Under the pieces are notes generated by a model that did no database searches, was not told where the DNA came from, and worked only from the letters and a program-made list of their open reading frames with translations. Below, piece by piece: positions 18,247-27,718 of a stretch of DNA of 64,000 nucleotides; the first letter of the stretch is position 1, and every line of letters starts with the position of its first letter. The position numbers and the translations under genes were made by a program. The DNA comes from Fulvimarina manganoxydans (GTDB lineage Bacteria > Pseudomonadota > Alphaproteobacteria > Rhizobiales > Rhizobiaceae), in the NCBI RefSeq assembly GCF_900176465.1, contig NZ_FWXR01000004.1, positions 245,951-309,950 of the forward strand, given 5' to 3'.

Positions 18247-18385
18247 CATGATGCATCGGGGCGGGACGCCTGTGATGGAAATGCCGCCATCGCGTCGCGT
18301 CGGTGTTGGTTCCGCTTGGAACCGAACGGCTTCCCCGGTAAGTTAAAGAACCGTTGACGAGACTGAACGAACGAGGCGTCGCCCC

Positions 18386-19042
18386 ATGGCCGAAAACAGC
18401 GAGAAGGTCGCATCCCTGATGGGAACGAGACGGCTCGCCGATGCGGTCAGGGCAGCGAAGATCGCTGCAGCGCAGCGGTCCGACGTCGTCATCGACATTC
18501 GCGAAGCGGACCGCGCGCGGCTGGAGATTCTGGCCGAAGAATTACGACCGGTTGCCGAAGAACTCGACCCCCATGACGATCTTTTCGACTTCGCCTTGAG
18601 TGGTGGGCCCACATCGCGCCTCTGGATCGACGGCACGGCTCATGTGATGATGGCCCGCGACCGGCGGACCTATCGCTTCGTTCGTGAAACGAGGCTGGGT
18701 CGCGTCACCCTCGTCGAGTCGACCGAACCGCGCACCGTCGCCGATCATGTGACGACCTACGTGGCAGAGCGGATCGTCGAGCGGGATCGCGCCTATGCGG
18801 TGACGGACGGCATCAGCGAACGGGCCGGCGATCCAGCCCGCCTGCGCACTCAGCCTGAACGGGGCGTCGAGCCTCTGCGCCAAATCGAGCATGGGCCGAC
18901 CGCGCAAAAGACCAATGAGGTCCCGCGCGCCGGCGGCTCCAACGAATTCGTCGTTGGTCTCGTCTGGCTCTTGATCGGCATCGTCCTTGGCGCCGGCGCG
19001 CTCTTCGCGCTCGCCAGCTGGTATGGTCTGCGCCTCGGCTAG
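18386..19042 (+). CDS. Hypothetical protein with C-terminal membrane anchor
   Basis: A 218-residue protein without a signal peptide. Residues 1-130 are a soluble, charged alpha/beta region; residues 130-185 are hydrophilic and probably flexible. Residues about 188-215 form one membrane helix (FVVGLVWLLIGIVLGAGALF). This suggests a tail-anchored inner membrane protein with its domain in the cytoplasm. ATG at 18386 follows GAGGCG. It stands alone between the leuA terminator and a palindromic repeat. I do not recognise a named family, though the layout resembles conserved rhizobial proteins of unknown function. Confidence 0.75.
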   Translation: MAENSEKVASLMGTRRLADAVRAAKIAAAQRSDVVIDIREADRARLEILAEELRPVAEELDPHDDLFDFALSGGPTSRLWIDGTAHVMMARDRRTYRFVRETRLGRVTLVESTEPRTVADHVTTYVAERIVERDRAYAVTDGISERAGDPARLRTQPERGVEPLRQIEHGPTAQKTNEVPRAGGSNEFVVGLVWLLIGIVLGAGALFALASWYGLRLG

Positions 19043-19093
19043 AGCCAAATGCGATAGATCAGGATGGCGATTTCTCTCTAAGTCTTTGTTTTC

Positions 19094-19135
19094 GCATGAT
19101 TTTTTCCGAAAAGTCATGAAACTTTTCGGCATCAT
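19094..19135. repeat. Rhizobial palindromic intergenic repeat
   Basis: CCGAAAAGT (19106-19114) pairs with ACTTTTCGG (19121-19129) around CATGAA; outside it ATGAT (19096-19100) pairs with ATCAT (19131-19135). The wording GCATGATTTTTTCCGAAAAG is that of a very common dispersed palindrome of Rhizobiales genomes. It sits between convergent genes and may also end transcripts from both sides. Confidence 0.7.
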
Positions 19136-19200
19136 ACTCTGAACGTCGCGTCTCTCCGAGCTGAGTGGCTTTCAAGGCTCTCCGAGCTGTACCCGCTCGC

Positions 19201-20193
19201 CTATTGCGCCTCTTCGATCTCGTCCATCGGCGTCACCGGTCCATGAGCCGGCCGCGCATCCGATCGCGGGCGTGCATCCACCGCACGGCCGTCATTCAGG
19301 AGATCGCGTTCGCGGACCCAGCCAATGCCGGACAGGGTCTCGTGCAGCCCGCGTTCACGCTGGGTGAGGCTCCAGGCGCCGGGCTCGCCGTCGATCTCGA
19401 ACAGATTATAGCGCGCGGCCGGCTTGTCCGCGCCGGGGGACTGGCTTGCGGAGGGAACGCCGACAACTGGCACCTTCGTGCCTTGCGGACCATCGAGCCA
19501 ATAGAGCGTGTCGAGATGGGTATGGCCATGCAGAACGAGTTCGGCCCCCACATCGCGAATGACCTTTGAGAAGAACTGTTTGCCGACCAGCCGCTTGTGC
19601 CACGACGTCGCGCCGGAGATCGGCGGGTGATGGATGAGGACGACGCGGAACTGCCCGGCCTTGCCCGCTTGGTCGAGGAGCTTTGCGAGCGCGAGAGCCT
19701 GGCCTCGGCGGAACGTGCCCGTCGCGAAGAAGGGCGCCGTCGCCTCCGCCGTCGAAACGCCGAACAGGGCCACGGGGCCACGGGTTCTGAGATAGGGAAA
19801 GGAATTGCCGATCGCGTGGAGGGGATTGTCGCCCACCACATAGTCGTACCATTCCTTATAGGAGCGCTTCAGCGCGCCGGGCACATAGGCATCGTGATTG
19901 CCGGGAACGACGGAGACGTCATGGGGCGCGCCGAGATCTTCCAGCCAAAGCCGGGCTGCGACCGTCTCCTTCTTGGTCGCCAGATTGACCAGATCGCCGG
20001 TCACCGCCACATGGTCGGGCGCTTGCATCTTCATGTCGGCGACGAGATCGGTCAGGGTATCGCCGAACATCGACCGCCGCCGATTTCGGTGCCAATTGAC
20101 ATAGCCGGTGACGCGCTTCGTCGCGAGTTCGCGAAAGGACAATTCCGGCAGGGGACCGAGATGAATGTCGGAGAGATGGGCGAGACGAAACAT
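19201..20193 (-). CDS. Calcineurin-like metallophosphoesterase
   Basis: A 330-residue cytoplasmic phosphoesterase. All metal-site motifs are present in order: D9-x-H11 (SDIHLG), GD at 66-67 (GDLVN), GNHD at 98-101, HH at 188-189 (HHPP) and GHTH at 223-226. These bind two divalent metals for hydrolysis of phosphodiesters or monoesters; the substrate cannot be told from sequence. The C-terminal 45 residues beyond the fold are Arg/Asp/Pro-rich. It is divergent from the Nudix gene across 186 bp that contain a TCAGCGAC inverted repeat. Confidence 0.88.
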   Translation of the reverse strand: MFRLAHLSDIHLGPLPELSFRELATKRVTGYVNWHRNRRRSMFGDTLTDLVADMKMQAPDHVAVTGDLVNLATKKETVAARLWLEDLGAPHDVSVVPGNHDAYVPGALKRSYKEWYDYVVGDNPLHAIGNSFPYLRTRGPVALFGVSTAEATAPFFATGTFRRGQALALAKLLDQAGKAGQFRVVLIHHPPISGATSWHKRLVGKQFFSKVIRDVGAELVLHGHTHLDTLYWLDGPQGTKVPVVGVPSASQSPGADKPAARYNLFEIDGEPGAWSLTQRERGLHETLSGIGWVRERDLLNDGRAVDARPRSDARPAHGPVTPMDEIEEAQ

Positions 20194-20229
20194 CGCTAGT
20201 CCTGTGACGGCGGGGGCTTTTCGGCGGCT

Positions 20230-20248
20230 TCAGCGACGACGTCGCTGA
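20230..20248. promoter_or_regulatory. Inverted repeat between divergent phosphoesterase and Nudix genes
   Basis: TCAGCGAC (20230-20237) and GTCGCTGA (20241-20248) are perfect 8-nt arms separated by 3 nt, 37-55 nt upstream of the phosphoesterase start. It is operator-like, but it may be chance in GC-rich DNA. Confidence 0.3.
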
Positions 20249-20379
20249 GGTTTCGCCTGGCGTCCCTCGATAGTCTTTGTGAGCCGCGCCTTCAGCGATC
20301 CGGTCGCTCCGAGGCGAGGCTTCGGCCTCAAGTCGAAACAGGTCATCTATGCGAAACGGGCTCGGAGGAAACGGAGCGT

Positions 20380-20835
20380 ATGCAGAAAATCCTCGTTCGC
20401 GCATTTCATCTGGCGCATCTGATGCTCCGGCCGATGACCCTTGGCGTTCGGGTCGCAGCCTTCGACGAGAGCGGGCATCTTTTCCTCGTCCGACACACTT
20501 ATGTGCGCGGCTGGCATTTGCCGGGCGGCGGTGTCGATCCCGGCGAGACCATCGAGGCGGCGGCGCATCGAGAATTGGCGGAAGAGGGCAATCTGTCCGC
20601 CCAGGCGCCTCTGCGCCTCGTTTCGCTCCATCACAACGCCGCCATGTCGCGACGCGATCATGTCGCCTTCTATGCCTGCGATCGAGTGTCCCAGTCGGCA
20701 TCCAAGAAGCCGGACCGCGAAATCGCAGAGGCCGGCTTCTTTCCCCTCGACGCCTTGCCCGAGGGGCTGACCAGCGGAACGAAACGGCGACTCGACGAAT
20801 GGGCGGGCCGGGCGGAACCCGACCCACTTTGGTAG
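20380..20835 (+). CDS. Nudix hydrolase
   Basis: A 151-residue Nudix protein. The Nudix box spans residues 50-72: Gly50, Glu56, Arg64-Glu65, Glu68-Glu69 and Leu72. The expected Gly near the end is Asn71, a mild deviation; the catalytic REUxEE core is intact. A hydrophobic N-terminal stretch (AFHLAHLMLRPMTLGV) precedes the first strand. Nudix enzymes cleave nucleoside diphosphates linked to other moieties; the substrate is not predictable here. It is divergent from the metallophosphoesterase, so the two may share control. Confidence 0.87.
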   Translation: MQKILVRAFHLAHLMLRPMTLGVRVAAFDESGHLFLVRHTYVRGWHLPGGGVDPGETIEAAAHRELAEEGNLSAQAPLRLVSLHHNAAMSRRDHVAFYACDRVSQSASKKPDREIAEAGFFPLDALPEGLTSGTKRRLDEWAGRAEPDPLW

Positions 20836-20869
20836 GGCGCCGCGCGTCTCTAAGCGGTGGCGGTTTGCG

Positions 20870-21871
20870 TCAAGCCGCCTTCGCCGCCGCTTCTAGTCGA
20901 TGGCGGTTATGCGGAACGCTCAAGTCCTGAACGGGGCCGAGCGGGACGATGCCAGTCGGATTGATGGTCTTATGGCTCTCGTAATAGTGCCGCTTGATGT
21001 GGTCGAAATTGACTGTCTCCGCGACGCCCGGCCACTGATAGAGTTCGAGCAAGAGACCGAAGAGATTTGGATAGTCGGCGATCTGGCGGGCATTGCATTT
21101 GAAATGCCCGTGATAGACTGCGTCGAACCGGATCAGCGTCGTGAAGAGCCGCCAATCGGCCTCGGTCGGCTCGGCCGAGGCGGTCAGGTAACGCTGGCGC
21201 GACAGGCGGTCTTCCAGCCAGTCGAGCGTATCGAATAGCTTGCCGAAGGCCTCTTCATAGGCCTCCTGCGTCGTCGCGAAGCCGCATTTGTAAACGCCAT
21301 TGTTCACGTCGTGATAGACGCGATGATTGACCTCCTCGATCTCTGCCAGAAGGCCGTCCGGCGTCAGATCGACGCTTGGCTCGCCAAACTCCGCAAAACC
21401 CTTGTCGAGAATGCGCAAGAGCTCCGAGGATTCGTTGTTGACGATCGTCCCGCGCTGTTTGTCCCATAGAACGGGGACCGTTACCCTGCCGGTGAAATGC
21501 GGATCGGCTTGGAGATAGACCTCATAGAGCTTGTCCTTTCCGAGAACCGTATCCGGGATCGTGCCCTCGCGATCGGAAAACTCCCAGCCGTTTTCGCCCA
21601 TATGCCAGTCGACAACCGAGAGGGAGATCACCTCCTCCAATCGCTTCAGCTTACGCGCGATGAGGACACGATGCGCCCAGGGGCAGGCGAGCGAGACATA
21701 GAGGTGGTAACGCCCCGCTTCCGCCTTCTCCGCCGGCTGGCCGTCTGGCCCCGGCGAGCCATCGGCCGTAACCCAGTTGCGAAAAGAGGATTCCTGGCGC
21801 TTGAACCGTCCGCCCGTCGAATCCGTGTCATACCATTTGTCCTGCCACTTGCCGTCGACCAGAAGGCCCAT
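20870..21871 (-). CDS. Glutathionyl-hydroquinone reductase (Xi-class GST family)
   Basis: A 333-residue protein of the ECM4/YqjG/PcpF family. These enzymes reduce glutathionyl-hydroquinones with glutathione. The thioredoxin-like N-terminal domain carries the family motif ACPWAHR with catalytic Cys63. The WHMGENGWEF loop and the C-terminal helical domain are also typical. I start at ATG 21871, where GGAGG lies 9 nt upstream and the N-terminus MGLLVDGKWQDKWYDT matches the family. The longer frame up to 22060 is not conserved. An imperfect hairpin lies 42-77 nt upstream of the start. Confidence 0.9.
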   Translation of the reverse strand: MGLLVDGKWQDKWYDTDSTGGRFKRQESSFRNWVTADGSPGPDGQPAEKAEAGRYHLYVSLACPWAHRVLIARKLKRLEEVISLSVVDWHMGENGWEFSDREGTIPDTVLGKDKLYEVYLQADPHFTGRVTVPVLWDKQRGTIVNNESSELLRILDKGFAEFGEPSVDLTPDGLLAEIEEVNHRVYHDVNNGVYKCGFATTQEAYEEAFGKLFDTLDWLEDRLSRQRYLTASAEPTEADWRLFTTLIRFDAVYHGHFKCNARQIADYPNLFGLLLELYQWPGVAETVNFDHIKRHYYESHKTINPTGIVPLGPVQDLSVPHNRHRLEAAAKAA

Positions 21872-22237
21872 GACGCTCGTCCTCCGCGAAAATTCGTTTC
21901 GTTCGATCCTATGAGGAAACAACCCTCGGCGTGGACCGGTTGTTCCTCGCAATGGCCATGACGCAGTGTCGCCGGTCAGTGGACGCCGCAAAAGGCGAGT
22001 GCTAATCCTTCGCTGCGTAATCGTGCGCGAAGGTCGGGAAGCCTGATCGCTGACGATCATGCGGAAGATCGGCTGGAAGCGGCCGGCATGGTGATGGGGA
22101 ATGAAGCTCGTGCTTCTGCGACGACGAGGACAGCTGAGCGCCTGAGGCGCCGCCGATCGACCGGACTCGGGTCCGACGCGCTATGGGCGCGGGGGCCGAG
22201 ATCGCTCCCGTGACCCTCTCTCCAAAGTAGACCTGCC
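21872..22237. other. Intergenic region between divergent GST-type and GNAT genes
   Basis: No gene is supported. GAGGAAACAACC (21913-21924) pairs with GGTTGTTCCTC (21938-21948) with one bulged A, 42-77 nt before the reductase start. This is an operator or leader-hairpin candidate. The remainder shows only short palindromes. Confidence 0.45.
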
Positions 22238-22738
22238 ATGTTCGACCCCGCCGCCATCCGGTATCGGCCGGAAGAGGCATCAGACCTCGACGTCATAGAA
22301 ACCATCACCGACGAAGCGTTCGGCCCGGGCCGCTATACGCGGGCCGCAGAGCGCGTGCGCGAGCTCGCGGTCTATGATCCGGCCCTGTCCTATGTCGCCG
22401 ATTTCGGCGGAGAGATCGTCGGCTCCGTCCGCCAGACGAAGATTGGGGTGGGTGATGCGCCAGCCCTGATGCTCGGCCCGCTAGCCGTGCGCCCGTTCCT
22501 GAAAGGCAAAGGCATCGGCAAAGCCCTGATGCGCCGCGCCGCGCAAGGCGCGGCAGAGGCCGGCGAGACCGTCATCCTCCTTGTCGGCGACCAGCCCTAT
22601 TACTGGGGCCTTGGCTATCGCCCGGTTCTTCCCGGCAGGATCCAACTCCCGCGTCCGGTCGATCCGACACGGCTTCTGGCGCTGGAGCTCGTGCCGAGGG
22701 CGACGCTCACTCTCACCGGTCCGGTTTGCCGGCGGTAG
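22238..22738 (+). CDS. GNAT-family N-acetyltransferase
   Basis: A 166-residue single-domain GNAT protein. It has IRYRPEEASDLDVIETITDEAFGPG at the N-terminus, the motif A strand LGPLAVRPFLKGKGIGKAL (acetyl-CoA pyrophosphate loop), and a terminal WGLGYRPV segment. This pattern is common in YhbS-like N-acetyltransferases with broad or unknown substrates. It converges on the membrane protein at 22767 with a 28-bp gap. No strong Shine-Dalgarno is visible. Confidence 0.82.
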   Translation: MFDPAAIRYRPEEASDLDVIETITDEAFGPGRYTRAAERVRELAVYDPALSYVADFGGEIVGSVRQTKIGVGDAPALMLGPLAVRPFLKGKGIGKALMRRAAQGAAEAGETVILLVGDQPYYWGLGYRPVLPGRIQLPRPVDPTRLLALELVPRATLTLTGPVCRR

Positions 22739-22766
22739 CCGCCTTTTATTCACGCATCCAATAGTG

Positions 22767-24845
22767 CTACCGCCCCTCGCGATACCAGGTCGCCGACAGG
22801 GCGAAGAGCAGGACGGCGAGACCCAGAAACCCGCCGAAAAGCGGCGTTCGGTCGACGCCGCGCAGGACGGTTTCCTCGGTCGTCTTAAGACCGATCCAGT
22901 CGCGCCCGTCGGCGCTCGCCCGGCCAGAGACGGGCACGATGCGCGGCACTTCGACGTCCCCGTCCTCGGCAATGCGGCGAACGGAAGCGCGGGTCGCTTC
23001 GGCGATCGGCGCGAGCTTCTCAGTCGTGGAGACCGCCTCGCGATATTCGCGGGGATTGACCGGGCCCATATTGGCGAGCGCTCTCAAATCGCCATTGGCG
23101 GCCTGGAAAAGGCCGAGTTCTTCGGTCTCGAGCCGCCCTTCCCAGCGCCCTGGCTCGATCATGCGCATATCCACATTGATCGCCTCGCCGGAGGGCGTGA
23201 TGATGGTGGCGGGGCCAGGGTCGTCGCCGATCGTCTGGCGGGTGATGACGAGGTCGGTGCCGCGAGCCTCGGCGTCGAGCGCCTCTTCCTCGAGTTCGGG
23301 CTCCTTCATCAGCCAATGGGCGAGGCGCCGGAACAGCTGGACATGGGGGCCGCCGCCTTCGAAGCCGCGTGACCAGAGCCATTCCTGATCGGAGAGAAGA
23401 AGGGCGATCCGTCCTTCGCCGACGCGGTCGAGGACCAGAAGCGGCTTGTCGTCTGGCCCGTTCATGACAGTGGAACCTTGGGTCCGTCCGACATCGATCG
23501 CGCGGAACCAGGGGCTCCAATCCGGTGGCTCGGTGGCGGAGCCGGGCAAGTCGCGCGTCACCGGATGTTTCTGACCGATCTCGGAGAGGCGCGGGAAATA
23601 GGCGCCGCTATCGACCTCTCCTGTGGGGAGCGCCGGCAGGACCGATTGGAGCGGCGTCTGGGCGATGCTTTCCCGGCCCGCATATTCCGGACCGGCCGCG
23701 ACCAGCATCGCGCCGCCATTGCGCACATATTGCGCGATATAGTCGAAATAGAGCGCCGGCAGGACGCCGCGTTCCTGATAACGGTCGAAGATGATCAGAT
23801 CAAAGTCGTCGATCTTTTCGACGAAAAGCTCGCGCGTCGGGAAGGCGATCAGCGAGAGTTCGTTGATCGGCGTGCCATCCTGCTTCTCGGGTGGGCGCAG
23901 AATGGTGAAATGGACAAGATCGATCGCCGCGTCCGATTTGAGAAGATTGCGCCAGGTGCGCTCGCCCGCATGAGGCTCGCCCGAAACGAGCAGCACGCGC
24001 AAATTTTCCCGAATGCCATCGACGATGGCGATCGAGCGATTGTTGACGTCGGTGATCTCGTTGTCGGCGCGCTCGACCTGAAGTTCGACGATGTTCTTGC
24101 CCGCGCGTGGAAGGACGAGATCGACCGTCTGCTCCGTGTCCGGCTGGGCGCTTTGGCGCGTGACGAGATCGCCATTGAGAAACACTTGGACGTTGAAGCC
24201 ACCCGTCCCGCTCGCCGGTCCATCCTCGAGAACGCGATAGGCGATGCGCTGCGGCTCGTCGACGAGGCCGAAGCGGGGCGCCGAGACGATCTCGATCCGC
24301 CGGTCATATTCGTCTTCGCGGCCCGTGATCAGGCCGTGAACCGGCGCCTCGAAGCCGAGACGTGAGGCGTCGGCCGGGATGTCGTGAACCTCGCCGTCGG
24401 TCACCATGATGGCGCCACCGACACGGGCCGGCGGGACATCGCTCAAGGCTGAGGACATGGCTGAAAAGAGCGCCGTCGTCGCATCGCTGCCTGGCGATGC
24501 GCCTGAGCGGGCTTCGACGGTGCGAACCTCGAATTCGGGAAAGCGTGACAGGCTGGTCTGTAGCGCTTCGACGGCCGCAGTCGTCTCCGCCTCGCGCTCG
24601 CCGATGGTCTGGCTTTGGCTGCGATCGACGACAAGCGCGACGACGCTTTTCAAAGGATCGCGTTCTTCACGCAAGACGATGGGATTGAGAAGGGCGAGAA
24701 TGAGCGCCGCCAGGGCAAGCACGCGAACGAAGGCGCCTCGAAGCCGGGCTACGACGAGACCCGCCGCGAGGATCGCGGCGGGCACCGCGATGAGGCTGAT
24801 GACAGTCCAGGAGAAGAAGGGCGCGAAATCGATGGACCAGGTCAT
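22767..24845 (-). CDS. Membrane protein with VWA-like/amidotransferase-like periplasmic domain
   Basis: A 692-residue protein, last gene of the MoxR cluster. Two N-terminal membrane helices (about residues 10-30 and 38-58) precede a domain starting VVALVVDRSQSQ and including IMVTDGEVHD, which resembles a von Willebrand A fold. A region with class I glutamine-amidotransferase-like features follows. A C-terminal helix ends in YREGR. ATG overlaps the stop of the upstream gene by 4 nt. Such proteins accompany MoxR and DUF58 in many alphaproteobacteria; the joint function is thought to involve envelope complex assembly but is not established. Confidence 0.75.
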   Translation of the reverse strand: MTWSIDFAPFFSWTVISLIAVPAAILAAGLVVARLRGAFVRVLALAALILALLNPIVLREERDPLKSVVALVVDRSQSQTIGEREAETTAAVEALQTSLSRFPEFEVRTVEARSGASPGSDATTALFSAMSSALSDVPPARVGGAIMVTDGEVHDIPADASRLGFEAPVHGLITGREDEYDRRIEIVSAPRFGLVDEPQRIAYRVLEDGPASGTGGFNVQVFLNGDLVTRQSAQPDTEQTVDLVLPRAGKNIVELQVERADNEITDVNNRSIAIVDGIRENLRVLLVSGEPHAGERTWRNLLKSDAAIDLVHFTILRPPEKQDGTPINELSLIAFPTRELFVEKIDDFDLIIFDRYQERGVLPALYFDYIAQYVRNGGAMLVAAGPEYAGRESIAQTPLQSVLPALPTGEVDSGAYFPRLSEIGQKHPVTRDLPGSATEPPDWSPWFRAIDVGRTQGSTVMNGPDDKPLLVLDRVGEGRIALLLSDQEWLWSRGFEGGGPHVQLFRRLAHWLMKEPELEEEALDAEARGTDLVITRQTIGDDPGPATIITPSGEAINVDMRMIEPGRWEGRLETEELGLFQAANGDLRALANMGPVNPREYREAVSTTEKLAPIAEATRASVRRIAEDGDVEVPRIVPVSGRASADGRDWIGLKTTEETVLRGVDRTPLFGGFLGLAVLLFALSATWYREGR

Positions 24846-27718
24846 TGGCCGAGCCTTTCGAGCAGCGCCGGCACATGGACCTGGTCGGCCTTGTAGTTAC
24901 CGGTCAGGACATACATCACGATATTGACCCCGGCGCGGTAGGCATATTCGCGCTGCATCGGATCGCTCGAGTCGGTCGGAAACAGGAAAAGACCCGCATC
25001 GTCGACCGCCCATGCGCTGGCGAAGTCGTTCGAGGTGATCATAATCGAGGAGACCCCGTCGCCGCCGCGCGCCGGGCGCATCGTTCCTTCCGCGTCGGGC
25101 ACCAAGGATTCCACCCAAAGCTCCGAGTTCGAATGGCGTCCGGGAAAGCTATCGAGGATGTAGAAGGCTTTGGTGAGGACGTGGTCGTTCGGCACCGGCT
25201 CCAGAGGGGGAATGTCGAGATCGCCGAGAATATCGCGAAGGCGCCGCTGGCCCGCCGAGACCTGACCCGTCCCAAAACCGGTCAAGGCATCGCCCGCCAC
25301 GTCGAACAGCACCGTGCCACCCTGTTTCATATAGGCGTCGACGCGGCTGATCGCCTGTTCCGACGGCATCGGTGTCGATGCATCGATTGGCCAATAGAGA
25401 AGGGGATAGAAGGCGAGCTCGTCGCTCTCGATGTCGACGCCCATGGGCTCGCCGGGCTCCAGCGCCGTCTTGGCCTGAATGAATTGCGAAAGCCCGGACA
25501 GGCCGGCGGCCGAAATCTCGTCGAGCGCCTCGTCACCCGTCTCTACATAGGCGAGATGGGTCGTCTCGGTAGCCTTCACTGCCCGTTCCACGTCTTCGAT
25601 CGTCGTGGCGGCATCGACCCTCGGGGGCTCGCTTAGGGTGGTCTGAGCCTCGGCTTTGCCCGGCGCGGAGGTGACGGCGAAGGCTGACGTAATGAGAACG
25701 AAGACAAGGCCTGGGATCGCCGAGCGGCTGCGTGTCGCGACTGTGTCGCGAATGCGGGAGAGACCACCATTCATCAAGAGGAGCGCCAGAGCGTCGAGCG
25801 CGAAGAGGAAGAGCGCAAGGGCGAAAAGCCATGGGGCAAGATCGACCGATTCCCCGCTCTCATAGGCCCGCAATTCAGAGTTTGCGCCGATGGCGATGTC
25901 GGGCAAGGGGGCGAGTTCGGCATCGGCACCGAAGAGGTTGAGTGCTCGATAGCCGTCCTCCGAGCCATAGAGCCCCGGCGGATGCGAGCGCGTAATCGCT
26001 GTATCTGCGGCCGGGTCCAGCGGTTCGACTTCAGGGCCGGGAGCCGTCAGCCGTCCGTCGGCGTCGAGGACCCGGTAAGGTGCGAGGCTCTCGGCGGCCG
26101 TCTCGCCGGTCTGCGGCGCGCCGGCTTCGGCGCGGGATTGAGAGACGATCCGCCTCAGCATTTCGACGAAAGCGCCTGAGATCGGAAGGTTCGACCAGGT
26201 CGCTTCGGCGGTTACGTGAAAGAGGACGATCGTGCCGGCCCCAACCGTCTCGGCGGTGACGAGGGGCGTTCCGTCGGCAAGGCTCGCCCAGGTCCGATCG
26301 GCGAGGTCGGCCGAGGGCTCGGCGAGGATCTGTCGCGACACGGTCACGTCGTCCGGCACCGCGATGCCGGCAAACGGGCTGTCTTCATCCATTGCCGCAA
26401 CAGTTTGTGGTTCGGACCAGGACATGGCGCCGCCGAGCTGGCGTTCGCCGCCGCGAAGGCGTACCGGAACCAGGCGATCCTCGCCGGTCGTCGCGGCAAG
26501 GCGCGGACCGGCAAAGCGCACGAGATAGCCGCCATTTTCGACAAAGGCCTGGAGCGCGTCTTCCGCCTCTTCCGGCAGAACGCCGATATCGGCGAGGACG
26601 ACCACGGAGGGGCGTTGTTCGAGAAGGGCGGGGATCGCCTCGGACAGATCGGCGCTCTGGGCCCGAACGATGTCGGCGAAGGGTTCGAGAGCCCGGCTGA
26701 TATAATAGAGTGGCGACAGAAGCGGCTGGGCAAGATCGGCCGGCTCGCCGGAGACGAGAGCGACGCGCCGGCGCCGGAAGGAGTCGTCGACGAGGCGGAC
26801 TTCGGCGGCGTTGCCGGCATTGTCGAGCTGAAGCCGGGCGATGTCGTTGCGCAGCTCGACGGGGATCTCGAAGCGCGCACTGGCCGTAGCTTCGCCCGCC
26901 GCAAAGCCGAGCGCCGTGCGAGCAATCTCGCGTCCCTGGGGATCGACCGCGAGGAGATCGGCGCGGAAACCCGTCGTGAGGCCGGCCGGCCGAACCGCAT
27001 CGACCACGAGTGCGTCGGTCGAATTATCAGCGGCGGTCAGAGCGACGACGCCGCCGATATCCGGGCGATAGGTGAGCGTCTGTTCGGGCGCGAGAGCCTG
27101 CAGCCTTTCGATGGCGGCTTGCGTTCCAGCCGAATCGAGCCCGTCGGACAGGAAAACGAGAGAGCCGACCGGCCGGCCCGCAAGGCCCGTCGCAAGCCGC
27201 TCGGCGGCGCCGGTTCGATCGGCCGGGATCGGACGCGGACGCGCGGCGCCGAGACGCTCCAGTGCGGTTGCCGCCTCGACGGGCGTTGCGTCATTGTCGG
27301 TGTCTTCAGCCGTGAAGGCGAGAGCAACGGGTCGGCCAGCCTCGCCCGCCTGGCGAATAAGATCTCTCGCCGCCGCGACGCGCTCATTCCAGCCTTCGGC
27401 GCTCGCCCAGCCATTGTCGACGAGAAGCGCGACTGGTCCCGAGCCCGTCACGACGCTTTCGCGCGGATTGAGGGTGGGGGCAGCGAGCGCGAAGATGACG
27501 AGCGCCGCCAAAAGAAGACGCAGGAGGGTCAACCACCAGGGTGACTTCGAGGGCGTCTCTTCGCTCTTCAGGACGCGCTGCAAGATGCGTAGGGGCGGAA
27601 AGGCCTCGGTCTGCGGGCGCGGCGGGGTGAGCTTCAAAAGCCACCAGATGACCGGGAGCGCCAGAAGGCCGGCCAGGACCAGTGGTGCGCCGAAAGACAG
27701 GCTGAGCCCCCCCATCAT
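24842..27718 (-). CDS. BatA-like/DUF4159 membrane protein
   Basis: A 958-residue protein with the aerotolerance (BatA) N-terminal region: a first helix LVLAGLLALPVIWWLLKLTPP, then LLRLLLAALVIFALAAPTLNP. This is followed by a VWA-like domain with LLVDNGWA and FLSDGLDS. Internal membrane helices lie around residues 690-760. The C-terminal DUF4159 domain (about 770-958) has THLAYVETGD and GGTVLFDVAGDA. I start at the ATG pair 27718/27715 that overlaps the DUF58 stop, rather than the longer frame to 27835. Its 3' end overlaps the next gene by 4 nt, so three genes are translationally chained. Confidence 0.82.
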   Translation of the reverse strand: MMGGLSLSFGAPLVLAGLLALPVIWWLLKLTPPRPQTEAFPPLRILQRVLKSEETPSKSPWWLTLLRLLLAALVIFALAAPTLNPRESVVTGSGPVALLVDNGWASAEGWNERVAAARDLIRQAGEAGRPVALAFTAEDTDNDATPVEAATALERLGAARPRPIPADRTGAAERLATGLAGRPVGSLVFLSDGLDSAGTQAAIERLQALAPEQTLTYRPDIGGVVALTAADNSTDALVVDAVRPAGLTTGFRADLLAVDPQGREIARTALGFAAGEATASARFEIPVELRNDIARLQLDNAGNAAEVRLVDDSFRRRRVALVSGEPADLAQPLLSPLYYISRALEPFADIVRAQSADLSEAIPALLEQRPSVVVLADIGVLPEEAEDALQAFVENGGYLVRFAGPRLAATTGEDRLVPVRLRGGERQLGGAMSWSEPQTVAAMDEDSPFAGIAVPDDVTVSRQILAEPSADLADRTWASLADGTPLVTAETVGAGTIVLFHVTAEATWSNLPISGAFVEMLRRIVSQSRAEAGAPQTGETAAESLAPYRVLDADGRLTAPGPEVEPLDPAADTAITRSHPPGLYGSEDGYRALNLFGADAELAPLPDIAIGANSELRAYESGESVDLAPWLFALALFLFALDALALLLMNGGLSRIRDTVATRSRSAIPGLVFVLITSAFAVTSAPGKAEAQTTLSEPPRVDAATTIEDVERAVKATETTHLAYVETGDEALDEISAAGLSGLSQFIQAKTALEPGEPMGVDIESDELAFYPLLYWPIDASTPMPSEQAISRVDAYMKQGGTVLFDVAGDALTGFGTGQVSAGQRRLRDILGDLDIPPLEPVPNDHVLTKAFYILDSFPGRHSNSELWVESLVPDAEGTMRPARGGDGVSSIMITSNDFASAWAVDDAGLFLFPTDSSDPMQREYAYRAGVNIVMYVLTGNYKADQVHVPALLERLGQ

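Noticed and set aside
18310..18325. GGTTCC-GCTT-GGAAC palindrome and nearby GGAAC considered as an EcfG-type stress promoter.
   Set aside because: No GTT at the required 16-17 nt spacing from GGAAC.
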